Shown in pieces: positions 43,046-51,466 of a stretch of 64,000 bases of DNA (within the stretch, counting starts at the first letter, position 1; each line of letters begins with the position of its first letter). The notes beneath the pieces were generated by a model that did no database searches, was not told the DNA's origin, and was given only the letters and a program-made list of their open reading frames with translations. The stretch spans positions 5,270,001 to 5,334,000 of the forward strand of contig NZ_CP145605.1 in assembly GCF_036884255.1 (NCBI RefSeq), in the 5' to 3' direction. The stretch is from Paenibacillus tundrae (GTDB taxonomy: Bacteria > Bacillota > Bacilli > Paenibacillales > Paenibacillaceae). The translations under genes were made by a program, and so were the position numbers.

Positions 43046-43402
43046 TTAGCAATCCTTATCCGGTACGCCCGCTTCTTCCTTTGTACGGAAAGAAGATCCA
43101 CAGCCACATGTTGCTACTGCATTCGGGTTATGAATGGTGAATCCGCCGGTCATGCCAGACTCTTCAAAATCAATTTCCAGACCATTCAAATACTTCAGGT
43201 TCTCTTTCTCCACGACAACCTTCATATCCTGAATATCCATATAGAGATCCTCATCGGATTCCTTATCGTCAAAGCCCATGGCGTACGAAAATCCGGTACA
43301 ACCCCCCGGTGCTACGCCAAGACGCAGGAACATGCCAGGTGTCTCTTGCTGTGCAAGCATTTCTTTCAATCGGTCAGCAGCCGTTTCGCTGATATTAATC
43401 AT
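43046..43402 (-). CDS. yutM: HesB/IscA-type iron-sulfur carrier, YutM-like, 118 aa
   Basis: A-type carrier that accepts Fe-S clusters and passes them to target proteins. The three conserved cysteines are C35 (GGCTGF), C99 and C101 (TCGCGSSF). Length is typical. Gene neighbours (yutJ, yuzB, yutI) match the B. subtilis block. Upstream lies a 46-bp palindromic repeat, within about 35-80 bp of the start. Confidence 0.92.
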   Translation of the reverse strand: MINISETAADRLKEMLAQQETPGMFLRLGVAPGGCTGFSYAMGFDDKESDEDLYMDIQDMKVVVEKENLKYLNGLEIDFEESGMTGGFTIHNPNAVATCGCGSSFRTKEEAGVPDKDC

Positions 43403-43434
43403 GCCAGGTCACTCTCCTTTTTCATATATATTCA

Positions 43435-43480
43435 TGTTCAAAAAGGCATCCTTCGTAATCAGAAGCGAACTTTTTGAACA
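43435..43480. repeat. 46-bp internally deleted TGTTCAAAAAG repeat, copy e
   Basis: The ends TGTTCAAAAAG and CTTTTTGAACA are identical to those of the 169-bp element at 25864. Read on the minus strand, the first ~35 bases (including TGATTACGAAGGATGC) follow that element almost base for base, then jump to the shared right end. Confidence 0.65.
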
Positions 43481-43585
43481 ACTTTACATTAACTCTTCCT
43501 AAATTATACTCCACCCCGTCAAGGGCCTCAAGTGAAGTTTGCCCGTTTCCGCGTTCCTCCTTAACTCCTTTTTCTTCCCAGTGTA

Positions 43586-43614
43586 TTGAACCCCCGGGAC
43601 ACGAGGTTTATAAT
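43586..43614 (+). promoter_or_regulatory. Strong promoter of the RNA upstream of mqnE
   Basis: TTGAAC (43586-43591), exactly 17 bp, then a perfect TATAAT (43609-43614); start of RNA expected near 43621, some 340 bp before the mqnE start. Confidence 0.75.
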
Positions 43615-43620
43615 GGATAG

Positions 43621-43849
43621 GTGGTCGCTCTGAAATGTCGATATTTTGTCATGACTTATTCAGATGATGGTCATAATTGGAGTTGTAATTTTTTTCACAT
43701 TTCGAGACTGCAACGCAGTCCCCAATGCATATAGAGTCATTAGACTCCTTTTTCTCGAACAAATAAGTCATTGCACAATGCAGCATATGCTGCACCGGGT
43801 AAATAAGAGTTAGTTTAACAATAGAAGGCGGTTGTTGACCGCATTTTTT
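43621..43849 (+). ncRNA. Candidate structured RNA (about 130-230 nt) upstream of mqnE
   Basis: A long-range 10-bp stem, ATGACTTATT (43651-43660) with AATAAGTCAT (43762-43771), encloses TTCGA/TCGAA (701-705/755-759). Inside are hairpins GACTGC-aac-GCAGTC (706-720) and GAGTC-atta-GACTC (734-747), the second followed by five T residues. Downstream come the 16-bp palindrome TGCAGCATATGCTGCA (779-794) and terminator GCGGTtgttgACCGC with T6 (828-849). No reading frame of note. I do not recognise a known riboswitch or 6S consensus. It may be a free sRNA or a leader controlling mqnE. Confidence 0.5.
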
Positions 43850-43962
43850 CTATGTGAGCTTTTGCATCCATCCAGTTAGCGGTTTTTAAGCTTCACCATA
43901 CTGATGTAGCCCTGCAAACAGTCGATACTACTTAATCCGGTTAAGAACAGGAGGAATAACAA

Positions 43963-45069
43963 ATGTCTACATTAGTTACACCATTTACAGACAAAAGAAT
44001 GGCTGAGATCGTCGAGAAGGTTCAAAACGGCGTAAGATTGAGCGTGGAAGACGGTGTCTATCTGTATGAGACAGATGACTTGCTCACGCTGGGTCAACTG
44101 GCTAACGAAGCCAACCTGCGGAAGAACGGTAAGAAAGTATATTTCATCGAGAACATGAGCCTTTATTTCACCAACGTATGCGAAGCTCGCTGCGCATTCT
44201 GTAATTTCCGCAAAGACCAAGGTGAAGAAGGCTCTTATACGTTGTCCGGTCAGGAAATGATTGATTATGTGGAAGAACATATTCACCCAGGCGTACGTGA
44301 GTTTCATATCGTAGGCGGGCATAATAATCATGTTCCTTTTCAATATTATGTCGACTCTTTACGTGCTTTAAACGAAAAATATCCGGATGTCACGCTAAAA
44401 GCTTACACAGCTGCAGAGATTGATTTCTTCACTCGCATCAGTGGTCTGAGCATTAAGGAAGTTCTGCAAGAGCTGCAAAAAGCAGGTCTGAAATCTTTGA
44501 CTGGCGGCGGCGCGGAAATTCTGTCTGATGAGTATCGTAAAAAAATGCGCGTAGACAAAGCCAATGTTGATCGCTATCTTGAAGTACACCGCACTGCTCA
44601 TAACCTAGGCATGCGTACTCATACGACCATGCTGTACGGATCCATTGAATCCTACGAAGATCGTGTGAATCACATGGTTCAAATTCGTGAGCTTCAAGAT
44701 GAGACCAATGGTTTTATGGTGTTTATCCCGCTCTCCATGCAACCTAAGAGCAAAAGCGCAAGCATCATGCGTCGTAACTCTGCTTACGAAGATCTCAAAA
44801 CCATTGCGATCAGCCGTCTGATGCTCGATAACATCGACCATGTTAAAGCGTATTTCATTAATATTGGTCCACAATTAACACAAGTGGCTCTCAGCTTCGG
44901 TGCTTCCGATGTTCACGGTACAATTGTACGCGAGAAGATCAGCCATGCTGCAGGTGCACTCACGCCAGAGGGATTGACTCGTAAAGAGCTGATCTGGCTA
45001 GTTAAGGGTGCTGGGCGCATCCCTGTAGAGCGTGATACGTTCTATAATGAAATTCAAGTATACGAGTAA
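43963..45069 (+). CDS. mqnE: Aminodeoxyfutalosine synthase MqnE, radical SAM, 368 aa
   Basis: Radical-SAM enzyme of the futalosine route to menaquinone. CEARCAFC (C73, C77, C80) binds the 4Fe-4S cluster. REFHIVGG, LKAYTAAEIDFF and SGLSIKEVLQELQKAGLKSL favour MqnE over the related MqnC. GGAGG precedes the ATG. The start is about 113 bp after an intrinsic terminator that ends a structured RNA. Its product feeds the quinone pool used by the NDH-2 enzymes nearby. Confidence 0.88.
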   Translation: MSTLVTPFTDKRMAEIVEKVQNGVRLSVEDGVYLYETDDLLTLGQLANEANLRKNGKKVYFIENMSLYFTNVCEARCAFCNFRKDQGEEGSYTLSGQEMIDYVEEHIHPGVREFHIVGGHNNHVPFQYYVDSLRALNEKYPDVTLKAYTAAEIDFFTRISGLSIKEVLQELQKAGLKSLTGGGAEILSDEYRKKMRVDKANVDRYLEVHRTAHNLGMRTHTTMLYGSIESYEDRVNHMVQIRELQDETNGFMVFIPLSMQPKSKSASIMRRNSAYEDLKTIAISRLMLDNIDHVKAYFINIGPQLTQVALSFGASDVHGTIVREKISHAAGALTPEGLTRKELIWLVKGAGRIPVERDTFYNEIQVYE

Positions 45070-45289
45070 TATCTCATTATTCTTTTCTCAGCCACATCCA
45101 AGCATTGAATCGCATTCAGGTAGGATATAGCTCGGCTGCCTCTTTCCAACAATTTTGTTGTCTAGGTCAACATTTTCGACTATATCTTCATTCCTGAAGT
45201 AACCTCCAGGATTGTACTCACAGTACAATCGTGCTGCACGATATCTGTAATTTGAAATGCATATTTTCTGATTATCAAAATAAAAACAA

Positions 45290-45319
45290 TGGAGCAGCTA
45301 TGGAAGCATAGCTGCTCCA
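45290..45319. promoter_or_regulatory. Perfect 13-bp hairpin upstream of yutJ
   Basis: TGGAGCAGCTATG and CATAGCTGCTCCA flank a GAAG tetraloop, 50 bp before the yutJ start. The T-rich tract lies on the minus-strand side (TTGTTTTTATTTTG, 45289-45276), so as a terminator it would act on antisense transcription; as RNA it is a leader hairpin for yutJ. Otherwise 45070-45289 shows only a small hairpin (GATTGTA/TACAATC, about 45212-45232) and no gene. Confidence 0.5.
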
Positions 45320-45368
45320 CAGGTTGCAGCCCCGCTTAACGGGACTGATGCAGAAAGGAAGCCGAGTC

Positions 45369-46430
45369 ATGAAAAATTTCGTCGTTCTCGGAGGCGGTTA
45401 TGGTGGCCTCACGATTATCAAAGAACTTCTTGAAGGTAAAATTCCAGCAGACACACAAATCGTATTGGTGGATCGCAGCCCTTTTCAAGGACTAAAGACA
45501 GAATATTACGCACTCGCAGCAGGCACCGTATCCGATTACGACCTGCGCATCCAATTTCCAGTTCACGAAAAAGTTACGTATCGTTATGGAGAAGTAACGG
45601 CAATTGATCTGGAACAGCGTCAGATTGAATTTGAAGGCCAAGACCCTTTGGAATATGACAAACTGGTGATTGGATTAGGTTGTACCGACCGTTTCCATAA
45701 CACACCAGGAGCAGAGGAATTTAGCTGCACCATTCAGAGCTTCAGCAAAACAAGAGAAACGTATCTTCGTCTCAGCGAGGTAAAAGCTTATGGACAAGTA
45801 CACATCGTTGGTGGCGGTCTAAGTGGTGTAGAGATGGCCGCAGAGCTTCGTGAGAGCAGACCCGATCTGAATATCAGCATCCTCGACCGTGGTGAACGTG
45901 TATTGTCCGCCTTCCCACAACGTCTATCTGCATATGTTCATGAGTGGTTTAGCGAACATCAGGTCGAGACCCGTGGACATATTGCCATTTCCCGTCTTGA
46001 AGCAGATGGAATTTATAATCGGGATGAAGAAATTTTGACGGACGCCGTAGTGTGGACTGCAGGAATCCAGCCAGTCAAAGTAGTACAAGATCTGGATGTC
46101 ACTAAAGACCCCCAAGGCCGGGTTGTCCTTAACGAATATTATCAAATTCCTGAATATACAGATGTTTATGTTGTTGGTGACTGCGCTAGCGTACCTTACG
46201 CTCCAAGTGGTCAAGCAGCAGAAGTACAGGGTGAACAGATCGCTCATATTCAGCATGCCCTTTGGAAAGGTGAAAAGCCCAATCCACACCCTCTTAAGCT
46301 TCGCGGCACGTTAGGTGCGCTCGGCAAGAAGGCTGGTTTTGGGCTGATGGGCAAAACGTCCATGATGGGACGTGTGCCTCGTATTTTGAAAAGCGGCGTG
46401 CTCTGGATGTCCAAGCGTCATCTCGGTTAA
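45369..46430 (+). CDS. yutJ: NADH dehydrogenase-like FAD oxidoreductase, YutJ-like, 353 aa
   Basis: NDH-2 family flavoprotein: FVVLGGGYGGLTIIKELL, HIVGGGLSGVEMAAEL for NAD(H), and VYVVGDCASVPYAPSG. Smaller than the NDH-2 at 27796. ATG 45369, seven bases after AAAGGAAG, is chosen over an upstream reading that crosses the hairpin. Convergent with yuzB; the coding ends overlap by 4 bp. Role probably in redox balance; the physiological acceptor is not known. Confidence 0.88.
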   Translation: MKNFVVLGGGYGGLTIIKELLEGKIPADTQIVLVDRSPFQGLKTEYYALAAGTVSDYDLRIQFPVHEKVTYRYGEVTAIDLEQRQIEFEGQDPLEYDKLVIGLGCTDRFHNTPGAEEFSCTIQSFSKTRETYLRLSEVKAYGQVHIVGGGLSGVEMAAELRESRPDLNISILDRGERVLSAFPQRLSAYVHEWFSEHQVETRGHIAISRLEADGIYNRDEEILTDAVVWTAGIQPVKVVQDLDVTKDPQGRVVLNEYYQIPEYTDVYVVGDCASVPYAPSGQAAEVQGEQIAHIQHALWKGEKPNPHPLKLRGTLGALGKKAGFGLMGKTSMMGRVPRILKSGVLWMSKRHLG

Positions 46431-46681
46431 TCGAGATCCAGCTCACTCCAAGCATCGGCTTCAGCAATTTTGGCCAAGATGGCATTATACAGATCTTCGA
46501 CTTTGTCGGTAATGACTAATTCGCCATTCACCAGTGCAAAAGGAGTCATGTAACATTGGCCACAATTGCTAAGGCAGCCGTACTCAATCACATCATAATC
46601 TGGATTCTCCTCCAGTTGATCCATGATTTCATCGGTGCCAAAATGCATATTGTTAGCACAAAATTCAATAATTGGTCTCAT
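46427..46681 (-). CDS. yuzB: YuzB-like protein, DUF1450, 84 aa
   Basis: Small protein starting MRPIIEFCANNMHFGTDE with CLSNCGQCYMTPFALVNG; the conserved cysteines (C8, C36, C40, C43) could bind iron-sulfur or zinc. Matches DUF1450, found beside the NifU-like yutI in Bacillus. Divergent from yutI across 80 bp containing an inverted repeat. Function unknown. Confidence 0.9.
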   Translation of the reverse strand: MRPIIEFCANNMHFGTDEIMDQLEENPDYDVIEYGCLSNCGQCYMTPFALVNGELVITDKVEDLYNAILAKIAEADAWSELDLD

Positions 46682-46701
46682 TTCAGTTCACCTGCTTTGT
46701 T

Positions 46702-46723
46702 TGACCATTTTAATTTATGGTCA
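46702..46723. promoter_or_regulatory. Inverted repeat between yuzB and yutI
   Basis: TGACCAT (46702-46708) and ATGGTCA (46717-46723) are separated by 8 bp in the divergent promoter region. A TTGACC -35-like element overlaps the left arm. Candidate operator for both genes; regulator unknown. Confidence 0.45.
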
Positions 46724-46761
46724 TTTGTAATATAATATATAGAGGAAAGGAGTTGAACAAT

Positions 46762-47007
46762 ATGAGCGAAAACGCACAAAGCACCATGTATGATGAGGTA
46801 TCTGATGTGCTTGATAAACTTCGTCCGTTCCTGCAACGCGATGGCGGTGACGTGGAACTGGTCGACGTGGAGGATGGCATCATTAAGCTGAAACTGGTCG
46901 GTGCCTGCGGCAGTTGCCCAAGCTCCACCATTACCTTAAAAGCCGGGATTGAACGCGCCCTTCTTGAAGAAGTTGAGGGTGTACAAGAAGTCGTACAAGT
47001 ATTCTAA
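46762..47007 (+). CDS. yutI: NifU C-terminal-domain protein, YutI-like, 81 aa
   Basis: Single Nfu domain with the cluster-binding pair C49-x2-C52 in GACGSCPSST. Carries Fe-S clusters to target proteins. ATG 46762 follows AAAGGAG by nine bases. Monocistronic, with a strong terminator behind. Works in the same process as YutM. Confidence 0.92.
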   Translation: MSENAQSTMYDEVSDVLDKLRPFLQRDGGDVELVDVEDGIIKLKLVGACGSCPSSTITLKAGIERALLEEVEGVQEVVQVF

Positions 47008-47031
47008 TCAATCCTTCACGAAATAAACCTC

Positions 47032-47072
47032 AAGAGCCTTTCGCTTCACTTGAAGCGGAGGGCTCTTTTTTT
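47032..47072 (+). terminator. Terminator after yutI
   Basis: AAGAGCC..CGCTTC pairs with GAAGCG..GGCTCTT and is followed by a run of T residues. Confidence 0.88.
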
Positions 47073-47137
47073 GTGTCTATTTCTTACTTAGTATAGTTCA
47101 CATTCCTTAGCTCTACCGCTTCATATCTCTTTGTTCT

Positions 47138-47908
47138 CTAGATCGTTGGACGAATCGGATCAAGTCCTCCAGATACATCCATTATGTTACCTGTAATAAA
47201 ATCCGAATGGTCTAAGCAGAGGTACGTAATGACACGTGCAATATCTTCACCGCTGCCAGGACGTCCTCTTGGTGTTTCATCGTCCGCAATCCCGGCAATC
47301 TCATCTATCGTTCTCTCTTTATTGGCGCCGCGAATATCACCAGGACATACCATATTCACAGTTATTCCGTAAGGCGCTTCTTCCACAGCTAATGTCTTGG
47401 TAAAAGAAACCAAGCCCACCTTCGCGGCTGCGTATACAGCTCGATGAGGCCATGATCTAGCTTCTCCGGCATGACTGAATCCAAAATGGATGATGCGTCC
47501 CCATTGCTTCCGCCGCATCTCTGGCAGCACATACTGATCAAGCAGCATGGGTCCAAGCAAATTACCCTGTACTAACATTTGTATTTCCGCTTCTGCGTAT
47601 TCGGCAAACAAACGTCGCTCACGGACAAAGGGTCCTGCATTATTCACAAGAATATCAATGCTGCCGAGCTGTTCTTCCACCTGTTTAACCAAAAATGTAA
47701 TCTCTTCGGTCTTCGAAATGTCAGCCTGGATTGCAATACATTTAACGCCTTTGGCTATAATCTGTGCCTGAAGCTCCTCTGCTTCGAATCGGCTATTCAC
47801 GTAATTCAGGGCAATATGACATCCCTGATCGGCCAGACTGAGGGCTGTCATTTTTCCAAGGCCTTTGGCACTTCCCGTTATGAGGGCAATCTTCCCCTTC
47901 ACGTCCAT
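47138..47908 (-). CDS. Short-chain dehydrogenase/reductase, FabG-like, about 257 aa
   Basis: Classical SDR: TGSAKGLGK cofactor loop, NNAG, the catalytic tyrosine and lysine in YAAAK, and VCPGDIRG. The C-terminus FITGNIMDVSGG is typical of beta-ketoacyl reductase-like members. AGAGGGGG is very close to the ATG at 47908, so the GTG six bases later (47902) is an alternative start. Substrate unknown; no operon partner. Confidence 0.87.
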   Translation of the reverse strand: MDVKGKIALITGSAKGLGKMTALSLADQGCHIALNYVNSRFEAEELQAQIIAKGVKCIAIQADISKTEEITFLVKQVEEQLGSIDILVNNAGPFVRERRLFAEYAEAEIQMLVQGNLLGPMLLDQYVLPEMRRKQWGRIIHFGFSHAGEARSWPHRAVYAAAKVGLVSFTKTLAVEEAPYGITVNMVCPGDIRGANKERTIDEIAGIADDETPRGRPGSGEDIARVITYLCLDHSDFITGNIMDVSGGLDPIRPTI

Positions 47909-48095
47909 CCCCCTCTTCAAAGAGCAGTCATTCATTAGTATAAAAGATTTATCATCCCCTCACAACTTGCATATCGTATAGGGATTTTATTTCTGTAATT
48001 CCAGATATATCTTGCCAGTCATGTATAGCTATGTTAGTGTCGGTGATATCGCGTAAAAAGGTCTTAATATGCAAGGAATATGAAAGGATTGTGAG

Positions 48096-49076
48096 ATGAA
48101 CATTTTTAAAAGAAAATGGAAAACATTTATGTTGTTACTACCCCTTAGTTTCTTAGCTTTCTCAAATGCTTCTCAAGTAAATGCAACAACCCACGTAGAG
48201 CAATCTCCGGATACGTATAACTGGATCGGTGGACCAGCTACTGTCGATTTAGATAGCAAAGCTACTCTAGAAATCCCTGAAGACTATTATTATCTGGACA
48301 AGGCCAACACACAACGTTCAATGCTCAACGCAGGTGCCAAACCTAACGGTAATGAAATTGGTAGTTTATACAACAATAGCGAAATGGGTGCATGGTATGT
48401 TGTCTTTGAATATGTGAGAACCGGTCATATCCGAGATGACGATCAGAAACTCGATCCGAACGAACTTTTAAGTAGTTATATTCGTGGCACAGAAGCAGAG
48501 AACAGACAATCCGAGTTTGAAGATCGAACTTACGTAACGGGTTGGGAAATTGAACCTACATATGATAGCAGCAAACATCAATTGATTTACTCTCTTGGCT
48601 TCAAGGATGCTTTTGAACAGACCATGGTCAATTACAATGTACATATACTCACACGCGAAGGATATGTATCTGCTATTTTGGTTACAGATCTGGTTAACTT
48701 CCAACAGAACAACAAGATATTCGAGGAAACTGTACTTAACCAATTGAGTATCAATGCAGGATATACCTATGAAGAATATGATGCCTCGACAGACAAAACC
48801 TCAACGATCGGACTCAAAAGTTTAATTTGGGGCGGTATCGGTTATACAGGCAGTCCAACGAACAACTTATTGCTTTTTCTCAAGAAAGGATGGCCAGTAA
48901 TTTTGTTTGTTGTAGTTGGACTGATTGTTTGGATTAGGTTTAAAAGATCAAAAGGAGATGAGGAAAAGCTCTCTCCTTCCGAGCGAATGATTCTACAAGA
49001 AGCAGATGAACAACAGCATGCCGATCAGAATGAGCTATCACATTACCGCCAATCTGAGCAGTCATCTAATAAATAA
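48096..49076 (+). CDS. DUF2167 membrane-anchored protein, first copy, 326 aa
   Basis: Signal peptide to about residue 30, an extracellular domain of about 215 residues with GWEIEPTYDSSKHQLIYS and VNYNVHILTREGYVS (the conserved core of DUF2167), one membrane segment (about 262-285, KKGWPVILFVVVGLIVWI) and a charged cytoplasmic tail. GAAAGG lies upstream. Close paralogue of the next gene. Function unknown. Confidence 0.83.
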   Translation: MNIFKRKWKTFMLLLPLSFLAFSNASQVNATTHVEQSPDTYNWIGGPATVDLDSKATLEIPEDYYYLDKANTQRSMLNAGAKPNGNEIGSLYNNSEMGAWYVVFEYVRTGHIRDDDQKLDPNELLSSYIRGTEAENRQSEFEDRTYVTGWEIEPTYDSSKHQLIYSLGFKDAFEQTMVNYNVHILTREGYVSAILVTDLVNFQQNNKIFEETVLNQLSINAGYTYEEYDASTDKTSTIGLKSLIWGGIGYTGSPTNNLLLFLKKGWPVILFVVVGLIVWIRFKRSKGDEEKLSPSERMILQEADEQQHADQNELSHYRQSEQSSNK

Positions 49077-49390
49077 ATACAGCTATTATCAACAAAAGCC
49101 GTGCATCTCTCATTTGGGGTACATGGTCTTTGTGCTACCCCCAACTCAAAATCATCTTATTTGCAAAAAAGTGTAAACCTCAGACTAAATACTTATATTC
49201 CCAGCCTTTACTTTGATATCAATTAGGTCTTAAGAAGTAAAATACCCCCTAATTAACCATATATACCTTGTCTGGTTGGGGTGTCTATGGTAATGTCGAT
49301 AAGTCGTTTCTTTCTGTGAAAGTAATGACACAATACATATGATCATGTAAATATAAGCATTACATGGCACCTCTGAAAGGACTTATAGTA
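49077..49390. other. Non-coding gap between the DUF2167 copies
   Basis: AT-rich; contains one small hairpin (GGGGTA/TACCCC, 49116-49141) without a T-tract. I see no gene or confident promoter. Confidence 0.5.
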
Positions 49391-50392
49391 ATGATGAAAA
49401 AATGTGTAGCATCCCTTATCGCAATACTGCTTGTATTTACATTACAAGCCCCCTTCTCCATCATAGCTTCAGCAGAAAGTGACAGCACCATCGAAGATTA
49501 TCAATGGTTAGACGGACCACGCGATGTCGTTCTCGACAACAAAGCCTCCCTAAAACTGGTTGAAGGACTTACCTTTTTAGATGCAGCCAACACGCAACGT
49601 TTCATGGAAGACACTGAATCCTTCCCGAACGGAACAGAGATCGGTAGTATCTATGGAGCTGGCGAGAACTCGAACTGGTACGTGATCTTCGAGTACAACG
49701 ACCCTGGACATATTGACGACAGTGACAAGGACAATCTCGATGCTGAAGAGCTCCTAGACAGTTACAAACGAGGTACAGAGGAACAAAACGAAAGAACTAC
49801 TCCTGATAACCAACTGTTTATTACTGGGTGGGACATTGAACCGACGTATGATAGCTCCAAACACCATCTGCTATACTCCATTGGTCTGAAGGATGCTCAG
49901 CAGGAAGCCCTCGTTAATTACAATGTGAATGTTCTGACACGTGAAGGCTATATCGGAGTTATTCTAGTTACCGACAGTGCTAACTTCGAGGAAAACCGAA
50001 GACAGTTTGAGGACAGTGTTCTCTCCAATCTTACCGTCACTACGGGAAACAAGTATGAGGAATTTGATGCTTCTATCGACAAAAAATCAGAACTCGGTCT
50101 AACTAGCCTAATCCTTGGTGGTGCAGGAGTTGCTGTTGCCAAAAAAGTAGGATTGTTATTGTTGCTCAAAAAAGGATGGTTTGTGATCGTCGCTCTAATC
50201 GTTGGTGCATTCACATGGCTACGTAATAAGCTGACTGGACGCAAAAAAAATGATGCTAAGCATTCTACGGATGAGAATTCTCTTTCTCCTGCTGAACAGG
50301 CGTATCAACAGCATGCCGCTGGGCAGGAATCCATTGAAAACACCCATTCATCCACTACCGACCATTCAGAGAATGACCCGAATAAGCGCTAA
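49391..50392 (+). CDS. DUF2167 membrane-anchored protein, second copy, about 333 aa
   Basis: Same architecture as the preceding gene: signal peptide, extracellular DUF2167 domain (GWDIEPTYDSSKHHLLYS, VNYNVNVLTREGYIG), one membrane segment (KKGWFVIVALIVGAFTWL) and an acidic, histidine- and serine-rich tail. ATG at 49391 is nine bases after AAAGGA. Identity to the first copy is high in the core and low in the tail, pointing to an old tandem duplication. Function unknown. Confidence 0.83.
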   Translation: MMKKCVASLIAILLVFTLQAPFSIIASAESDSTIEDYQWLDGPRDVVLDNKASLKLVEGLTFLDAANTQRFMEDTESFPNGTEIGSIYGAGENSNWYVIFEYNDPGHIDDSDKDNLDAEELLDSYKRGTEEQNERTTPDNQLFITGWDIEPTYDSSKHHLLYSIGLKDAQQEALVNYNVNVLTREGYIGVILVTDSANFEENRRQFEDSVLSNLTVTTGNKYEEFDASIDKKSELGLTSLILGGAGVAVAKKVGLLLLLKKGWFVIVALIVGAFTWLRNKLTGRKKNDAKHSTDENSLSPAEQAYQQHAAGQESIENTHSSTTDHSENDPNKR

Positions 50393-50421
50393 TGCTCCAT
50401 CCACACTAATGAATCACACGC

Positions 50422-50467
50422 AAAAGCCCTACACCTTATAAACAAGGATGTAGGGCTTTTGTCTTTT
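50422..50467 (+). terminator. Terminator after the DUF2167 pair
   Basis: AAAAGCCCTACA (50422-50433) pairs perfectly with TGTAGGGCTTTT (50449-50460), followed by GTCTTTT. Confidence 0.85.
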
Positions 50468-50548
50468 ATATTGATACGGCACTCGATAATATCATTAAAC
50501 ATCCCATGATATACGTGCTCGAATCTCTATGTTTCGTTAAGTTATCTC

Positions 50549-51385
50549 TTAAAATGCAGGTTCAACTGCACCTTGGTAGCGCTCTTTGATGAATGTTTTT
50601 ACTGCTTCGGAATTCAGAGCTTCTGCCAGTTTCTTGATAGCGTCTGCGTCTTTGTTATCTTCACGTGCTACAAGAATGTTAGCGTATGGGTTACCTTGCA
50701 GATCCTCGATCAGAAGAGCATCTTTTTCTGGATTCAAATTCGCTTCCAGTGCATAGTTGGCGTTAATGAATACCAGATCTGCTTCATCCAGTTGACGCGG
50801 CATCATCGCTGCATCCAACTCAATGATCTCCAAGTTTTTCGGATTTTCAGTAATGTCTTGCAGTGTTGACGAGATGTTTGTGTTGTCTTTAAGCGTAATC
50901 AGACCTTCTTTTGCAAGCAACAACAATGCACGGCCACCATTGGATGGGTCATTCGGGATAGCAACTTTTGCGCCGTCTTTCAATTCATCCAGTGATTTAA
51001 TCTTTTTGGAGTAACCACCAAAAGGCTCAACGTGTACAGGAGTTACAGTAACGAGGTTAAAGCCACGTGCTGCATTTTCTGCATCTAGATACGGTTGGTG
51101 TTGGAAGAAGTTAGCGTCCAATTGTTTGTCAGCTAGTTGTTGATTCGGTTGAACGTAATCATTAAATGTTACAACTTGCAAACGAATGCCTGCTGCTTCG
51201 AGCTCAGGCTTGATACTTTCTAGAATTTCAGCATGAGGTGTAGGCGATGCTCCTACTTTCAGTTCAACGGTACGTGGGGCGCCAGCAGAATTGTCTGCAC
51301 CGCTATCTGCATCCTTGTTGTTTCCGCAAGCTGCTAATACTGCAATCAGCATAATACTTAGTAGAGCAAATGACCATTTTTTCAT
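50549..51385 (-). CDS. metQ: Methionine ABC transporter binding lipoprotein MetQ, 278 aa
   Basis: NlpA/MetQ family: signal peptide with lipobox LAAC (C20), then LKVGASPTPHAEILE and QHQPYLDAENAARGFNL, characteristic of D/L-methionine binders. Last gene of the metNIQ operon. ATG 51385 is chosen over an 11-residue longer form because the signal peptide starts there. Confidence 0.94.
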   Translation of the reverse strand: MKKWSFALLSIMLIAVLAACGNNKDADSGADNSAGAPRTVELKVGASPTPHAEILESIKPELEAAGIRLQVVTFNDYVQPNQQLADKQLDANFFQHQPYLDAENAARGFNLVTVTPVHVEPFGGYSKKIKSLDELKDGAKVAIPNDPSNGGRALLLLAKEGLITLKDNTNISSTLQDITENPKNLEIIELDAAMMPRQLDEADLVFINANYALEANLNPEKDALLIEDLQGNPYANILVAREDNKDADAIKKLAEALNSEAVKTFIKERYQGAVEPAF

Positions 51386-51466
51386 GTGTAAAACCCCTTC
51401 TCCAATAATTTTTTGCATGCAGCATCCTTATCCAATTTGATAAGAGCGAGTCATGCTGTCTATGTG

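Noticed and set aside
43621..43849. 6S RNA or known riboswitch upstream of mqnE
   Set aside because: The single long rod with central bubble of 6S RNA is not apparent, and no riboswitch core sequence is recognised; kept as an unnamed candidate.
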